From Martinezella rhizogenes (GTDB lineage Bacteria > Pseudomonadota > Alphaproteobacteria > Rhizobiales > Rhizobiaceae), in NCBI GenBank assembly GCA_013322215.1, contig JAAMEZ010000016.1, positions 1 through 34,078 of the forward strand: DNA of 34,078 bases, given 5' to 3'. The number at the start of each line of letters is the position of its first letter. Position 1 is the first letter of the stretch. A program made the translations under genes and the position numbers. Shown one piece after another: positions 16,767 through 24,538 of the stretch. The notes beneath the pieces were generated by a model, which was given only the letters and a program-made list of their open reading frames with translations, had not been told where the DNA came from and did not search any database.

Positions 16767-17018
16767 CTATCGCTGCACTTTTTGGCCATCGAGATAGCCG
16801 TGTTCGTAAGCCTTGGCGAGCACGCTTCGTTCCGGATAAGGATTTTCCTCATCTGCCACGTCCCGCATGCCGGCTTCGCCGCCACGCTCATAGGCTTCTC
16901 TAGCCGCCTCATCGGAGACCTTCAAATCCGGAGGCCCGAGTACTTCTGCACCTATCGGATCAGGAGAGTTTGACGCCACCCCCAATCCGGACGGAGGGGG
17001 GAGATTTTCGACTTGCAT
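16767..17018 (-). CDS. Ribosome-modulation-factor-like protein (83 aa)
   Basis: The ATG at 17018 has AAGGAAA before it. The N-terminal part is Pro-rich. Residues 38-82 read AAREAYERGGEAG, then EENPYPERSVLAKAYEHGY and LDGQK. That layout (A-x-x-x-G-x-x-A-G...N-P-Y...A-x-x-x-G) resembles RMF/CrpP-family proteins, in which RMF binds 70S ribosomes to form inactive dimers in stationary phase. The similarity is by pattern only, so the assignment is tentative. A degenerate paralogue lies at 12639-12893. Confidence 0.55.
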   Translation of the reverse strand: MQVENLPPPSGLGVASNSPDPIGAEVLGPPDLKVSDEAAREAYERGGEAGMRDVADEENPYPERSVLAKAYEHGYLDGQKVQR

Positions 17019-17195
17019 GGCTGTTTCCTTCTTGGAGCGTAGAGCAGCGAGCACTGACGAGCTAGCCGCTTGGTGCGGCCATCGCAAAGAGCCGCCTTTA
17101 CAAGAAGCCGTTCCATAGCCTCGAAGGATCGCGATATACTGGTCAAGGCGAGACGAGAGCGACACTGATAGATCAGTATCGCTCTCCATTTAAGG

Positions 17196-17366
17196 CTATT
17201 TGATGCGCGGCGGCTTGCGGGATTTATCGTTCCTGCTCTTGCTGGACGATGTTTTCGCATCGAAGGCCTGTCCAAAATTCGTGCCGCCCAGATGCCCGCC
17301 GCCACTCGTGTTGTTGACTTGGCGCAGCGCTCGCCGAAGGATCTTCTCTGCATTTGTCTTTGTCAT
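17196..17366 (-). CDS. Small basic protein (56 aa)
   Basis: The ATG at 17366 follows GGAGAG. The product (MTKTNAEKILRRALRQVNNT, then a Gly-rich stretch SGGGHLGGTNFGQAF, then a Lys/Arg tail) is strongly basic and probably binds nucleic acid (inference). The terminator of the upstream csp gene ends about a dozen bases before this start, so expression may depend on read-through. Confidence 0.55.
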   Translation of the reverse strand: MTKTNAEKILRRALRQVNNTSGGGHLGGTNFGQAFDAKTSSSKSRNDKSRKPPRIK

Positions 17367-17377
17367 TCTGTCTCTCC

Positions 17378-17406
17378 AAAACAAAAGGCCGGGGGTTGCC
17401 CGACCT
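17378..17406 (-). terminator. Rho-independent terminator of csp copy C
   Basis: On the minus strand AAAAGGTCGGGCAACCCCCGGCC forms the stem and TTTTGTTTT follows. It lies directly before the ribosome site of the 56-residue gene. Confidence 0.8.
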
Positions 17407-17476
17407 TTTCAAAGCTCTCAGTCCCGCAACGCTGGTGCTTTCGGGGCAAAGCGATGCGAGCAGATCGCCTAATTGA

Positions 17477-17686
17477 TTAGGCGGATAAAAGGTTCTGCGC
17501 GGCGTTCTTGCCGTTGCGCACATCTTGTACCAAGTCGAAGGAAATCGTCTGGCCTTCCCTGAGAGAAGACATGCCGGACTGCTCTACCGCGGAGATGTGG
17601 ACGAACACATCCGCAGATCCGTCACTCGGAGCAATGAAGCCGAACCCCTTATTGATGTTGAAGAATTTCACGATGCCTTTAGCCAT
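17477..17686 (-). CDS. Cold-shock protein CspA family (divergent copy)
   Basis: 69 residues with KGFGFI and VFVHIS motifs ([18 protein letters not shown]...). It differs from the other two csp products over much of its length ([20 protein letters not shown] region), so it is an older paralogue. AAAGGA precedes the ATG. Confidence 0.93.
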   Translation of the reverse strand: MAKGIVKFFNINKGFGFIAPSDGSADVFVHISAVEQSGMSSLREGQTISFDLVQDVRNGKNAAQNLLSA

Positions 17687-17766
17687 GACGATGTCCTTTC
17701 AATCGCATGAAATTACGATGCCGCAGATATGCGGGCGATCAATGATCGAGCTTGAGAGGGAAGATC
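17687..17766 (-). promoter_or_regulatory. csp 5'-leader element (copy C)
   Basis: On the minus strand, TGATCTTCCCTCTCAA (17752-17766 region) is followed by the hairpin CCGCA-TATC-TGCGG (17721-17734), in the same order as in the other csp leaders. The stem sequence is different, which suggests that structure rather than sequence is kept. Confidence 0.45.
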
Positions 17767-18073
17767 AGCAAATGCGCTTGCACGCAGAAACAAAGCTAAC
17801 GAAGCAAATCCGATAAACACGTGTAGAATAAATTTTTTGACTTAGCAATGCTTTCGCCATTCAATTTCATTGAAGTACCAGACATATACATAGAAATAGA
17901 TGAACAATACTTTCAATCCAAATCAATGGATTGCCGGCATAATTGGCATAATTATTATAGAATCGTGGAAATAAGGAAGTATTCTGAATATCTGCTTTTC
18001 TCGCACGCTTTTTATCTGCACGATGTCGTTGGGTTGGACGCGCACGGTTTTGCGTGCGGTTTCCCAACGAAGC
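17767..18073. other. AT-rich intergenic stretch
   Basis: No gene is seen; 17820-17960 is markedly AT-rich. This may hold the promoter of the divergent csp gene. Confidence 0.4.
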
Positions 18074-18105
18074 AAAACAAAAGGCCGGGCGTTACCCCGA
18101 CCTCT
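18074..18105 (-). terminator. Rho-independent terminator of csp copy B
   Basis: Minus strand: AGGTCGGGGTAACGCCCGGCC followed by TTTTGTTTT. It matches the terminator of copy A. Confidence 0.85.
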
Positions 18106-18162
18106 CACAGTCACTCACTTCAGCTGCCAGTAAATCCGTGGTCAGCGGAGCGAATGACGAAT

Positions 18163-18372
18163 TCAAGCTGTCTGAAGGTTGTCGGCGGAACTCTTGCCGG
18201 ACTTGCGGTCTTGCACGATGTCGTAGCTGACCTTCTGGCCGTCAGCGAGTGACCGGAAACCGGCGCGCTCCACTGCGGAGATATGCACGAAGACGTCCGT
18301 GCTGCCATCGTCGGGTTGAATGAACCCAAATCCTCTGCCGGCATCGAACCATTTCACAGTACCTGTGGCCAT
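18163..18372 (-). CDS. cspA: Cold-shock protein CspA family (copy B)
   Basis: 69 residues starting [20 protein letters not shown]; residues from GFGFIQPD to the end are the same as copy A except for one Asn/Asp. The ATG at 18372 is preferred over that at 18378 because AAAGGA then has six-base spacing, as in copy A. The leader and terminator are also duplicated. Confidence 0.95.
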   Translation of the reverse strand: MATGTVKWFDAGRGFGFIQPDDGSTDVFVHISAVERAGFRSLADGQKVSYDIVQDRKSGKSSADNLQTA

Positions 18373-18402
18373 GGTCATTCCTTTCGAAGCAGTTGCCGTG
18401 GT

Positions 18403-18449
18403 TCCCGCAATACCTTGCAGGATCAGATCGATTATTTGAGAGGAGATCC
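18403..18449 (-). promoter_or_regulatory. csp 5'-leader element (copy B)
   Basis: Minus strand: GGATCTCCTCTCAA (18436-18449) then the hairpin TCCTGC/GCGGGA (18403-18422). Relative to copy A, one C-G pair became a U-G wobble, so pairing is kept. Confidence 0.5.
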
Positions 18450-18544
18450 GAGGGAGCCTTGGGCTCTTGAGCGACATCGCAATCACTGGTCGACATACCA
18501 TATGTAGCTTCTATTTCTGATTTGGCAATGTATGCAGGCTGATT

Positions 18545-19599
18545 TTATTGGTGAACGGCGATTACCGGCGAAGGCATGATCAAGATCGGCAGGAAAATCG
18601 CAAGGCCGAATGACAGGAAGGGCGTTGAGAACGGCGACGACTGGGTCAGGCTATCGAACGTGCCCGACCGGCCATTGGCTGCCGACAGGATGGTGTAACG
18701 GCTGCCGAGAGCGTAGGCGCCCGGCGCATTGATGACCTGGACCGTGCTATCATTGATCGTGGCTGTTCCCGTCGCGACGATCTTGTCTGACTGCCCAGCC
18801 GCGTTGACCTCGGCCTCGTAGATCGAACCGGCATTGAGGGTGATGTGCCGGCAACGTTGAGCGTGCCGATGGAGCTGCCGGGCGCGGTGGTGCCCGAGAC
18901 GGTCGTGTCGCCGACCGTGCCCGTACCTGCAGGCGGCCGGCGGCCTGAATATCTAACGTGCCGCCGAGCTTGCCGTTTACCGCCAATATGCCGCCGTCGA
19001 CCGAGGTCGCGCCGGCGAACCCGCTGGAGTCGCCCGTAAGCTCGGTCCGGCCCGAGCCTTTCTGGCGAATGCCGCCGAAGCCGCTAATCTCGCCCTCGAG
19101 GATGAGGTCGTTCGAACGGTTGAAGACCAACACGCCATTGTTGGCCACGTTACTCGTGGCCGAGCCGGTCGTGCCGCCGCTGATCGTCGTGCCACCGGTG
19201 TAATTGTTGCTTCCGGTGAAGATGAGCGTGCCGGCTCCCGCTTTTGTAAAGGAGCCGCCGCCGCTGAGCGTCTGGCCCAATCTGAAGGTATTCGACGCAT
19301 CGGCGATGTCGAAGCCGCCACCTCCAACGCCCCAGTCGATCGCACGTGCGGTGGCTGTGAAGCCGGTTCCGGTGACCCGCAACATGCCGCAGTCAAACGT
19401 TAGCGCGCCGGAGGCAGCCCCGAGATTGGAATCGCTCAATACCGATAGGGAGCCGGCCGAAAGCGACGTGCCACCTGCGTAGGTGTTGTCGCCCGTCAGG
19501 ATCGTCGTACCGGCCGATCTGTCGCACGGCAACGCCGCCCGAGATGTTGCCGGAGAAGGTGATGGTGTCGGAACGATTGAAGGCCAGCACGCCGTCGTG
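18545..19599 (-). pseudogene. Autotransporter-type beta-helix passenger remnant
   Basis: The minus strand encodes passenger repeats of the 'autotransporter-associated beta strand' type: GTTILTGDNTYAGGTSLSAG, GAGTLIFTGSNNYTGGTTIS and GSGRTELTGDSSGFAGATSV. Reading needs three frame changes (near 19520, 18925 and 18850), then runs through DSTVQVINAPGAYALGSRYT to a stop at 18545 after IFLPILIMPS. The N-terminal signal peptide is absent, and the C-terminal barrel is missing. Upstream it is fused to a ParE-like fragment. Non-functional. Confidence 0.75.
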
Positions 19600-19740
19600 C
19601 AGGGCATGGACGATAACAACCTGTTCGTCTTCAACATGATAGAAAATCAGGTAGCTGCCATAAACTCCGCGACGAATGCCATGCTGTTCATATCGAGGCA
19701 CCAAGGAAAAAACTTTGGGAACGTTGCTATCATTAGACAT
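19600..19740 (-). pseudogene. parE: ParE-like toxin fragment
   Basis: Reads PRYEQHGIRRGVYGSYLIFY and HVEDEQVVIVHALHD, matching the C-terminal beta-sheet of RelE/ParE toxins (R-x-G-x-Y-x-I-x-Y-x-x-E-D). The first half of the toxin is missing, and the end runs into the autotransporter remnant. It cannot be an active toxin. Confidence 0.55.
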
Positions 19741-19785
19741 TTCTATCTCAGCTCATCGACGAACGACAAAGCAGGGGGCGGATTG

Positions 19786-20007
19786 TCATTCGGGATGAGG
19801 TCGCCTATCTGCAGCATGGCTCCGCTGCTTGTCAGCATCGACTATGCTACACATAATCGACGAATCCAATGCAGCCAGTTTCGTTTCTCGATCTTGAATT
19901 AGGCGAATACCTTCCCGCAGAACCTCACTTTTCGAGCCGTAACGATTGGCATCGACGAACTGCTGAAGGTAGGCTTCAAGCTGTTTATCCGGACCAGCGC
20001 TGATCAC
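19786..20007 (-). pseudogene. parD: ParD-like antitoxin, altered C-terminus
   Basis: The frame from GTG at 20007 (ISAGPDKQLEAYLQQFVDAN, RYGSKSEVLREGIRLIQDRE) is a ParD/CopG-type ribbon-helix-helix antitoxin. GGGAG precedes the start. The C-terminal toxin-binding part (DADKQRSHAADRRPHPE) deviates from the usual acidic helix. Its toxin partner next door is broken, so the locus is probably dead even if this protein can still fold. Confidence 0.6.
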
Positions 20008-20026
20008 CTGCTGCTCCCGGCGGTGA

Positions 20027-20093
20027 CAAAAAACCAGGCGCCGGAAATAGAATTGGGTCGGCGCCTGGTGCAGAAGGAGTTTAGTGCGCTCAC
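20027..20093 (-). ncRNA. Candidate small RNA upstream of parD
   Basis: TATAGT (complement of 20100-20105) could be a -10 box and would give a transcript of about 67 bases ending at the terminator. The predicted RNA contains an unpaired ACTCCTTC stretch complementary to Shine-Dalgarno sequences. No good -35 box is seen, so this is tentative. Confidence 0.3.
20028..20069 (-). terminator. Strong Rho-independent terminator on the minus strand
   Basis: ACCAGGCGCCG (20033-20043) pairs perfectly with CGGCGCCTGGT (20059-20069); reading on the minus strand, the 11-bp stem is followed by TTTTTT. No protein gene precedes it on that strand, so it may end a small RNA. Confidence 0.75.
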
Positions 20094-20105
20094 CAATATA
20101 CTATA

Positions 20106-20881
20106 CATCTGCATGATTGGGGAGTCCTCAGCAAACTCCGACCCTGGACTGGGGCTCTTTGAGCCTGCAGAAGCCGGGCATCAGGCCACGGCCTCTCTCG
20201 CAAAGCCTCTGTATGTTGCGCGGCGATGCTGTGGCATACCGCCGCCACATGCTTGCAATTGATGCTGACCGGGAACCGCATCGGCCGTTCAAGCGCCGCC
20301 CGTCACGGAGCGGGGCAATCGTCTGGCGATATGTCTTTCCGCCACTGCCCGCGAACCGATACCGTGATATCGCCGTCCGCCTCATGGCAAATGTGTGAAA
20401 CTCGTCCACGCCGTGCATAGGGGCCGTGCATAGGGAATGCTGTGCTCCCAGGTGCGCGCGTCGAACAAGGATCGCAAGTGCCGTTCAGTCAAATCCATTG
20501 AGCACCAAGTCCCAAATCGCATCCGTCATTCTATTTTGTTGGCGCCAACAATCCGACGGGCACAAGCCGAAACCCGTTTTATCCCGGGATGAGACCCCTT
20601 GCACTGCCCTCGCCCGTTATCTCGAGTACACGCACGGTCATCGTGCCGGATGAGTCGCCCCACAATATGACCGTCGACGGACGGCCGCGTCGATCTGGAT
20701 CAGAATCTTGGTAGTGGAGACATTTGGGTAAGCGCAAGGCTGCAACCTTGTCATAACGGGACTATCCGCCTGTGCCGCGAATTAATTTTCCACCGCCGCT
20801 CTCGCACCCTGTTAACGGCAAATTTATTTGCCTCGATGAAGCTTGTTCTCTCGTGATCTCGAAGTATTGGAGATAACTCGT
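20106..20881. other. Long gene-poor stretch with a perfect palindrome
   Basis: No gene supported. It holds TTGTTGGCGCCAACAA (20536-20551), a perfect 16-base palindrome, and a direct repeat CCGTGCATAGGG near 20410-20436. The leader of the following GGDEF-EAL gene occupies the end. Confidence 0.4.
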
Positions 20882-23452
20882 TTGAATTCAGTCATCGAGA
20901 CAGCCCGTTGCCTTCAAGAGGATGATTGCTCTCCAGCTACGGCGTGGTTGGCCGACGCCGAGCTCGCGGCAGCTGTCTTGGCTCCGAATGGCGAGATGAT
21001 GGAGGCAAACTCAGCCCTTGCGAATGTCGCTCAACTTCTGCCGGGCTTTCGCGTCGGAAGGGATATCCACGACTTCCTAGACGCCCATGATAGAATTATC
21101 TTCGACGCGCAACTCGTAGCAGCAGTGGCGATACCCGGCGTTACCCGGATCGCGCAGGTCTTCTTGCGTAGCAACAACGGCTCTTCTTGGCATGTCTTGA
21201 TCGAGCTGGCAACGAACATCGACGGTGCCGCGCTGCCTCGAACGGTGCTGGCGCGTTTTGTGCCGACCGACGTGCATCTCCTTCGGACGGCGACGGAGAC
21301 GAGCGCCGAAAGACCGTTGGATTTCGCCCTGGTCGCCAGCCGGACCGCCGTGTGGGATCACGATCTCGAGCGAGAGGAAACATACTACTCAGATATATGG
21401 CGCGAAATTCGTGGCCTGTCAGCCGACGATGCGGTTCCAAGATCGCTGGATGAGCTGCTTGAACAAGTTCATCCCGATGACAAGCAAACAGTTTTAGATG
21501 GCATTCACGAGCAGCGGCAAGGAGATGCAAGTCCTTGTGTATTTCAATACCGTTACAGGCATCGGCAGGGCCATTGGATCTGGATTGAATGTCGCGGTGG
21601 CTGCGTCAAATGGGATAGCGACAACCGTCCCCTCCGTGTCGTGGGTACGGATACCGACATAACGACCAGAAAAAATTCGGAAGAGACGCTTGAGCGGATA
21701 TCGCGTCGTCTCAAACTGGCACTCGAAGTCTCGAAGATCGGTGTTTTCGAGGCTGACTTTGACTTGGGAAGTGCCGAATGGGACGCGGGCATGTTCCGCT
21801 TATACGATGTCGAGCACCAATCTGAGGTGAAGATTGGCGGCTTGTGGGAGTCCATGCTGCATCCCGATGATATGGAGCGGGTCTTCAAGAAAGTAGATCA
21901 CCATGTCGCTAATCTTATCCCCTTCTCGGATGAGTATAGGGTAATTTTTCGAGACGGCTCGGAACATTTCATTCGGTCCCGAACACTGCCGTTCATCGAC
22001 AATGACGGCCATCGCAAGATGATCGGGGCGAATTGGGATGTTACCGCCGATCTCGCCCTCCAGCGGGATCTTGCGCACGCCAAGAAACTTGCAGAAGCGA
22101 GGAACGCCGAACTCGAATCCGCCAAAAAGCATATTGAATACATTGCGCTGCATGATCCTCTAACGGGTCTACCCAACCGCAGGTATCTGGAAGAAAAGAT
22201 CATCAGCATTGAAGCCGATTGCAAGGTCACCGGTGGCGGCGCTGCCGTGCTCCATTTTGACCTAGACCGCTTCAAGCAGATCAACGATACCTATGGGCAT
22301 TATGTCGGCGATGTTTTACTACAGCATACAGCAAAGATACTGAAGGCGAGCGTTCGATGCGATGAATTCGTTGCCCGTCTTGGCGGCGATGAGTTCATCG
22401 CGATCGTCAAATTTGACGGTTCGGTGGAGCCGCTTGAAGCGGTATCCAAGAATATCATCGATGCATTGCGCAAGCCCGTAAACATAAATGGAATCGATTG
22501 TCGCTCGAGTACAAGCATCGGTATTGCTTGCGAAATCGGTCGCGACGTCGACGTGCGTCGCCTCCTGATCAATGCGGACATCGCTCTCTATCAGGCCAAA
22601 GAGCATGGGCGGAACCGCTTTGACTTCTATTCAATTAAATCCCGTAGTCGTGTGGTGACCTTAAAACAGATTTCGGACGAGATCTTGGTTGGGTTGGAAC
22701 GGGACGAATTCATTCCGATGTATCAGCCGCAATTCGACGCGATAACACTTGATATTCTGGGCGTCGAAGCGCTTGTCCGTTGGCAGCATCCAACTCGCGG
22801 TCTTCTTGCGCCTAGTGAATTTCTCCAGATTGCCGAGGAAATGAACATTGTCGGCGACATCGATGACTTGATCTTTCGAAAGGCCATAGCGGACTCGGAG
22901 ATTTGGGCAAAGGGCGGGGTGTCTATTCCAAAATGCTCTGTCAACGTTTCCGCCAGACGCTTGCAAGATCCCAAGCTCAAGACTCTGCTCGGTATAGATC
23001 GGGAAACTGCTAGCCGCTTTTCGTTCGAGCTTCTGGAATCAATAGTCCTCGACGAATTGGACTCGCAAATGGAGGAAAACCTTACCTACATTCGCGAGCT
23101 TGGCATATCGATTGAAGTTGATGACTTCGGCACTGCGCATGCTTCTATTATGAGCCTTTTACACCTCCGTCCTCATACCCTAAAAATCGACCGGCGGCTT
23201 ATCCGCTCTATAGATACATCATCGGAACAACGGGAACTCGTCGGCTCCATCATTGGTATGGGGCATTCTCTCGGCGTTAAGGCGACAGCCGAGGGCGTAG
23301 AAACCGCGGGGCATGCAACTATACTTCGAGACCTTGGTTGCGATATTCTTCAGGGCTTTGGACTGGCCAAACCGATGTTTTCCTCAAACCTGATCGAGTT
23401 CGCCAGGAACCGGGTCTCCAGCAAAGTGGCTGATCGGCCGACGCTTCAGTAA
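20882..23452 (+). CDS. PAS-PAS-GGDEF-EAL cyclic-di-GMP protein, TTG start
   Basis: About 856 residues from the TTG at 20882, chosen because GGAG lies nine bases before it; another TTG at 20843 would add 13 residues. After an N-terminal sensory part come two PAS domains (about 140-275 and 280-405), a GGDEF domain with intact GGDEF (501-505) and an EAL domain with EAL (629-631), ELLES, DDFGT, KIDRR and EGVET. DDFGTG is altered to DDFGTA. The I-site position reads RCDE rather than RxxD. Both synthase and phosphodiesterase activity are possible; cytoplasmic, no membrane helix. Confidence 0.9.
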   Translation: MNSVIETARCLQEDDCSPATAWLADAELAAAVLAPNGEMMEANSALANVAQLLPGFRVGRDIHDFLDAHDRIIFDAQLVAAVAIPGVTRIAQVFLRSNNGSSWHVLIELATNIDGAALPRTVLARFVPTDVHLLRTATETSAERPLDFALVASRTAVWDHDLEREETYYSDIWREIRGLSADDAVPRSLDELLEQVHPDDKQTVLDGIHEQRQGDASPCVFQYRYRHRQGHWIWIECRGGCVKWDSDNRPLRVVGTDTDITTRKNSEETLERISRRLKLALEVSKIGVFEADFDLGSAEWDAGMFRLYDVEHQSEVKIGGLWESMLHPDDMERVFKKVDHHVANLIPFSDEYRVIFRDGSEHFIRSRTLPFIDNDGHRKMIGANWDVTADLALQRDLAHAKKLAEARNAELESAKKHIEYIALHDPLTGLPNRRYLEEKIISIEADCKVTGGGAAVLHFDLDRFKQINDTYGHYVGDVLLQHTAKILKASVRCDEFVARLGGDEFIAIVKFDGSVEPLEAVSKNIIDALRKPVNINGIDCRSSTSIGIACEIGRDVDVRRLLINADIALYQAKEHGRNRFDFYSIKSRSRVVTLKQISDEILVGLERDEFIPMYQPQFDAITLDILGVEALVRWQHPTRGLLAPSEFLQIAEEMNIVGDIDDLIFRKAIADSEIWAKGGVSIPKCSVNVSARRLQDPKLKTLLGIDRETASRFSFELLESIVLDELDSQMEENLTYIRELGISIEVDDFGTAHASIMSLLHLRPHTLKIDRRLIRSIDTSSEQRELVGSIIGMGHSLGVKATAEGVETAGHATILRDLGCDILQGFGLAKPMFSSNLIEFARNRVSSKVADRPTLQ

Positions 23453-23648
23453 AATCACGCTCAAGCTCAAAAGTAGACTGCGCCCCATCCAAGGGCCGCA
23501 CGCGATCAACGTGAAACTCCTCGCAAGATCGCCGCGCTGTAATCGACTTCCATATGTCTCCGCACCGCAACCCGCCGCTACCGCCCCAAATACAGCAACC
23601 CAAAACCGCTGGAGCGAACTCAAAACTGGATAAAACTTGGGGGCAAGG

Positions 23649-23930
23649 TCATTCGGCCACTACGTTGAGCACACGAAGAACGGCGCGCACCAATGGATGG
23701 TCGCAGGAATAGAAGATGAAGTTGGCGTCGCGACGCGTATTGACGATTTTCAGTTCGCGTAGCTGCTGCAAATGCCGTGACAGCGCTGGCTGATTGACCC
23801 CGATCTTATTGGCAAGGTCCATGACACTCCACTCGCCCTCTAGCAAAAATACCAGCACCTGAAGCCGGATCGGGTTAGCCAGCGCGCCCAGAAGCACAGC
23901 CTCGGTTTCGAATGCGTACAAGGTTTTCAT
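23649..23930 (-). CDS. ArsR/NolR-type transcription repressor
   Basis: 93 residues from the ATG at 23930, with GAGGAGG before it. The winged helix contains LANPIRLQVLVFLLEGEWSV, NQPALSRHLQQLRELKIV (recognition helix) and NTRRDANFIFYS (wing). The ALANPxRL and SRRDAxxIxYS patterns match NolR-like ArsR members rather than metal-sensing ones; no CxC metal-binding motif is seen. A longer frame to 24002 adds an unlikely extension. Two dyads upstream (24036-24081) are good operator candidates. Confidence 0.85.
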   Translation of the reverse strand: MKTLYAFETEAVLLGALANPIRLQVLVFLLEGEWSVMDLANKIGVNQPALSRHLQQLRELKIVNTRRDANFIFYSCDHPLVRAVLRVLNVVAE

Positions 23931-24035
23931 GATTGCCTCCTCGAATGACCTCACATGTCTGCCGAGACCAGCACCGATGAACTGGCGACTCGTTATCCGC
24001 ACTTAATGTTTCATGCACAAGATGGAATGCCATCT

Positions 24036-24081
24036 ATATATTGGCGCCTCAATATATGAGCGTGCTAATACACGCTCATAT
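24036..24081. promoter_or_regulatory. Double dyad, probable ArsR operator
   Basis: Two overlapping perfect inverted repeats: ATATATTG (24036-24043)/CAATATAT (24050-24057), and ATATGAGCGTG (24054-24064)/CACGCTCATAT (24071-24081), each with a 6-base spacer. They lie 106-151 bases upstream of the ArsR start. The second is longer (11-bp arms). Confidence 0.55.
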
Positions 24082-24538
24082 ACGCTACGCGGTCACATCG
24101 TTCATTTGATTGCGGATTGCGATCAGGCCCGGCTGGCTCGCTGCTGTGCGTGACAAGCGAAGGTCTGCGGCACTTCCCGCCACCGGTCTCCCCGGCCATC
24201 ATCGTGTCAGCCAGGACTGCGAGCGGCTTTCAATACGAATGGACCATCGCGGTGGAACAGATCGATTTTGATTGGTGTTATGGCGAACAGTGAGAAATAT
24301 GCGGGCAAGACCGATTTAAAGCGGCGGGTTCCGCCGATTGGGGCAAAAGAAGAGGCGTTCACATCCTGCGCTAGCGATTCACGCCAAATTAAGATGGGAC
24401 ATATATCTGTACGAACAAATACCCATGATACCTGTGATCGTCGCGGGATATGAAAAGTCAACAATGACAGGGACAGTTGCCGCCACCCATCTTGGATGAG
24501 ACGATCGGACAGAGGTCTATCACGACGCTCTCAAGCGA
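24082..24538. other. Intergenic stretch before second GGDEF-EAL gene
   Basis: A 61-codon plus-strand frame (24268-24453) is present but has no ribosome site and no recognisable content. Otherwise nothing seen. Confidence 0.4.

Noticed and set aside
16952..17353. 133-codon minus-strand frame across the gap between two small genes
   Set aside because: It overlaps both better-supported genes in another frame and lacks a start with a ribosome site.
7040..18500. CRISPR array search
   Set aside because: No regularly spaced identical repeats were seen; the repeated segments found are csp copies, terminators and IS ends.
18845..19482. Pro/Val-rich plus-strand frames opposite the autotransporter remnant
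   Set aside because: Composition is the mirror of Gly/Thr-rich passenger repeats on the other strand.
24268..24453. 61-codon plus-strand frame before the second GGDEF-EAL gene
   Set aside because: No ribosome site, no recognisable motif; left as intergenic.
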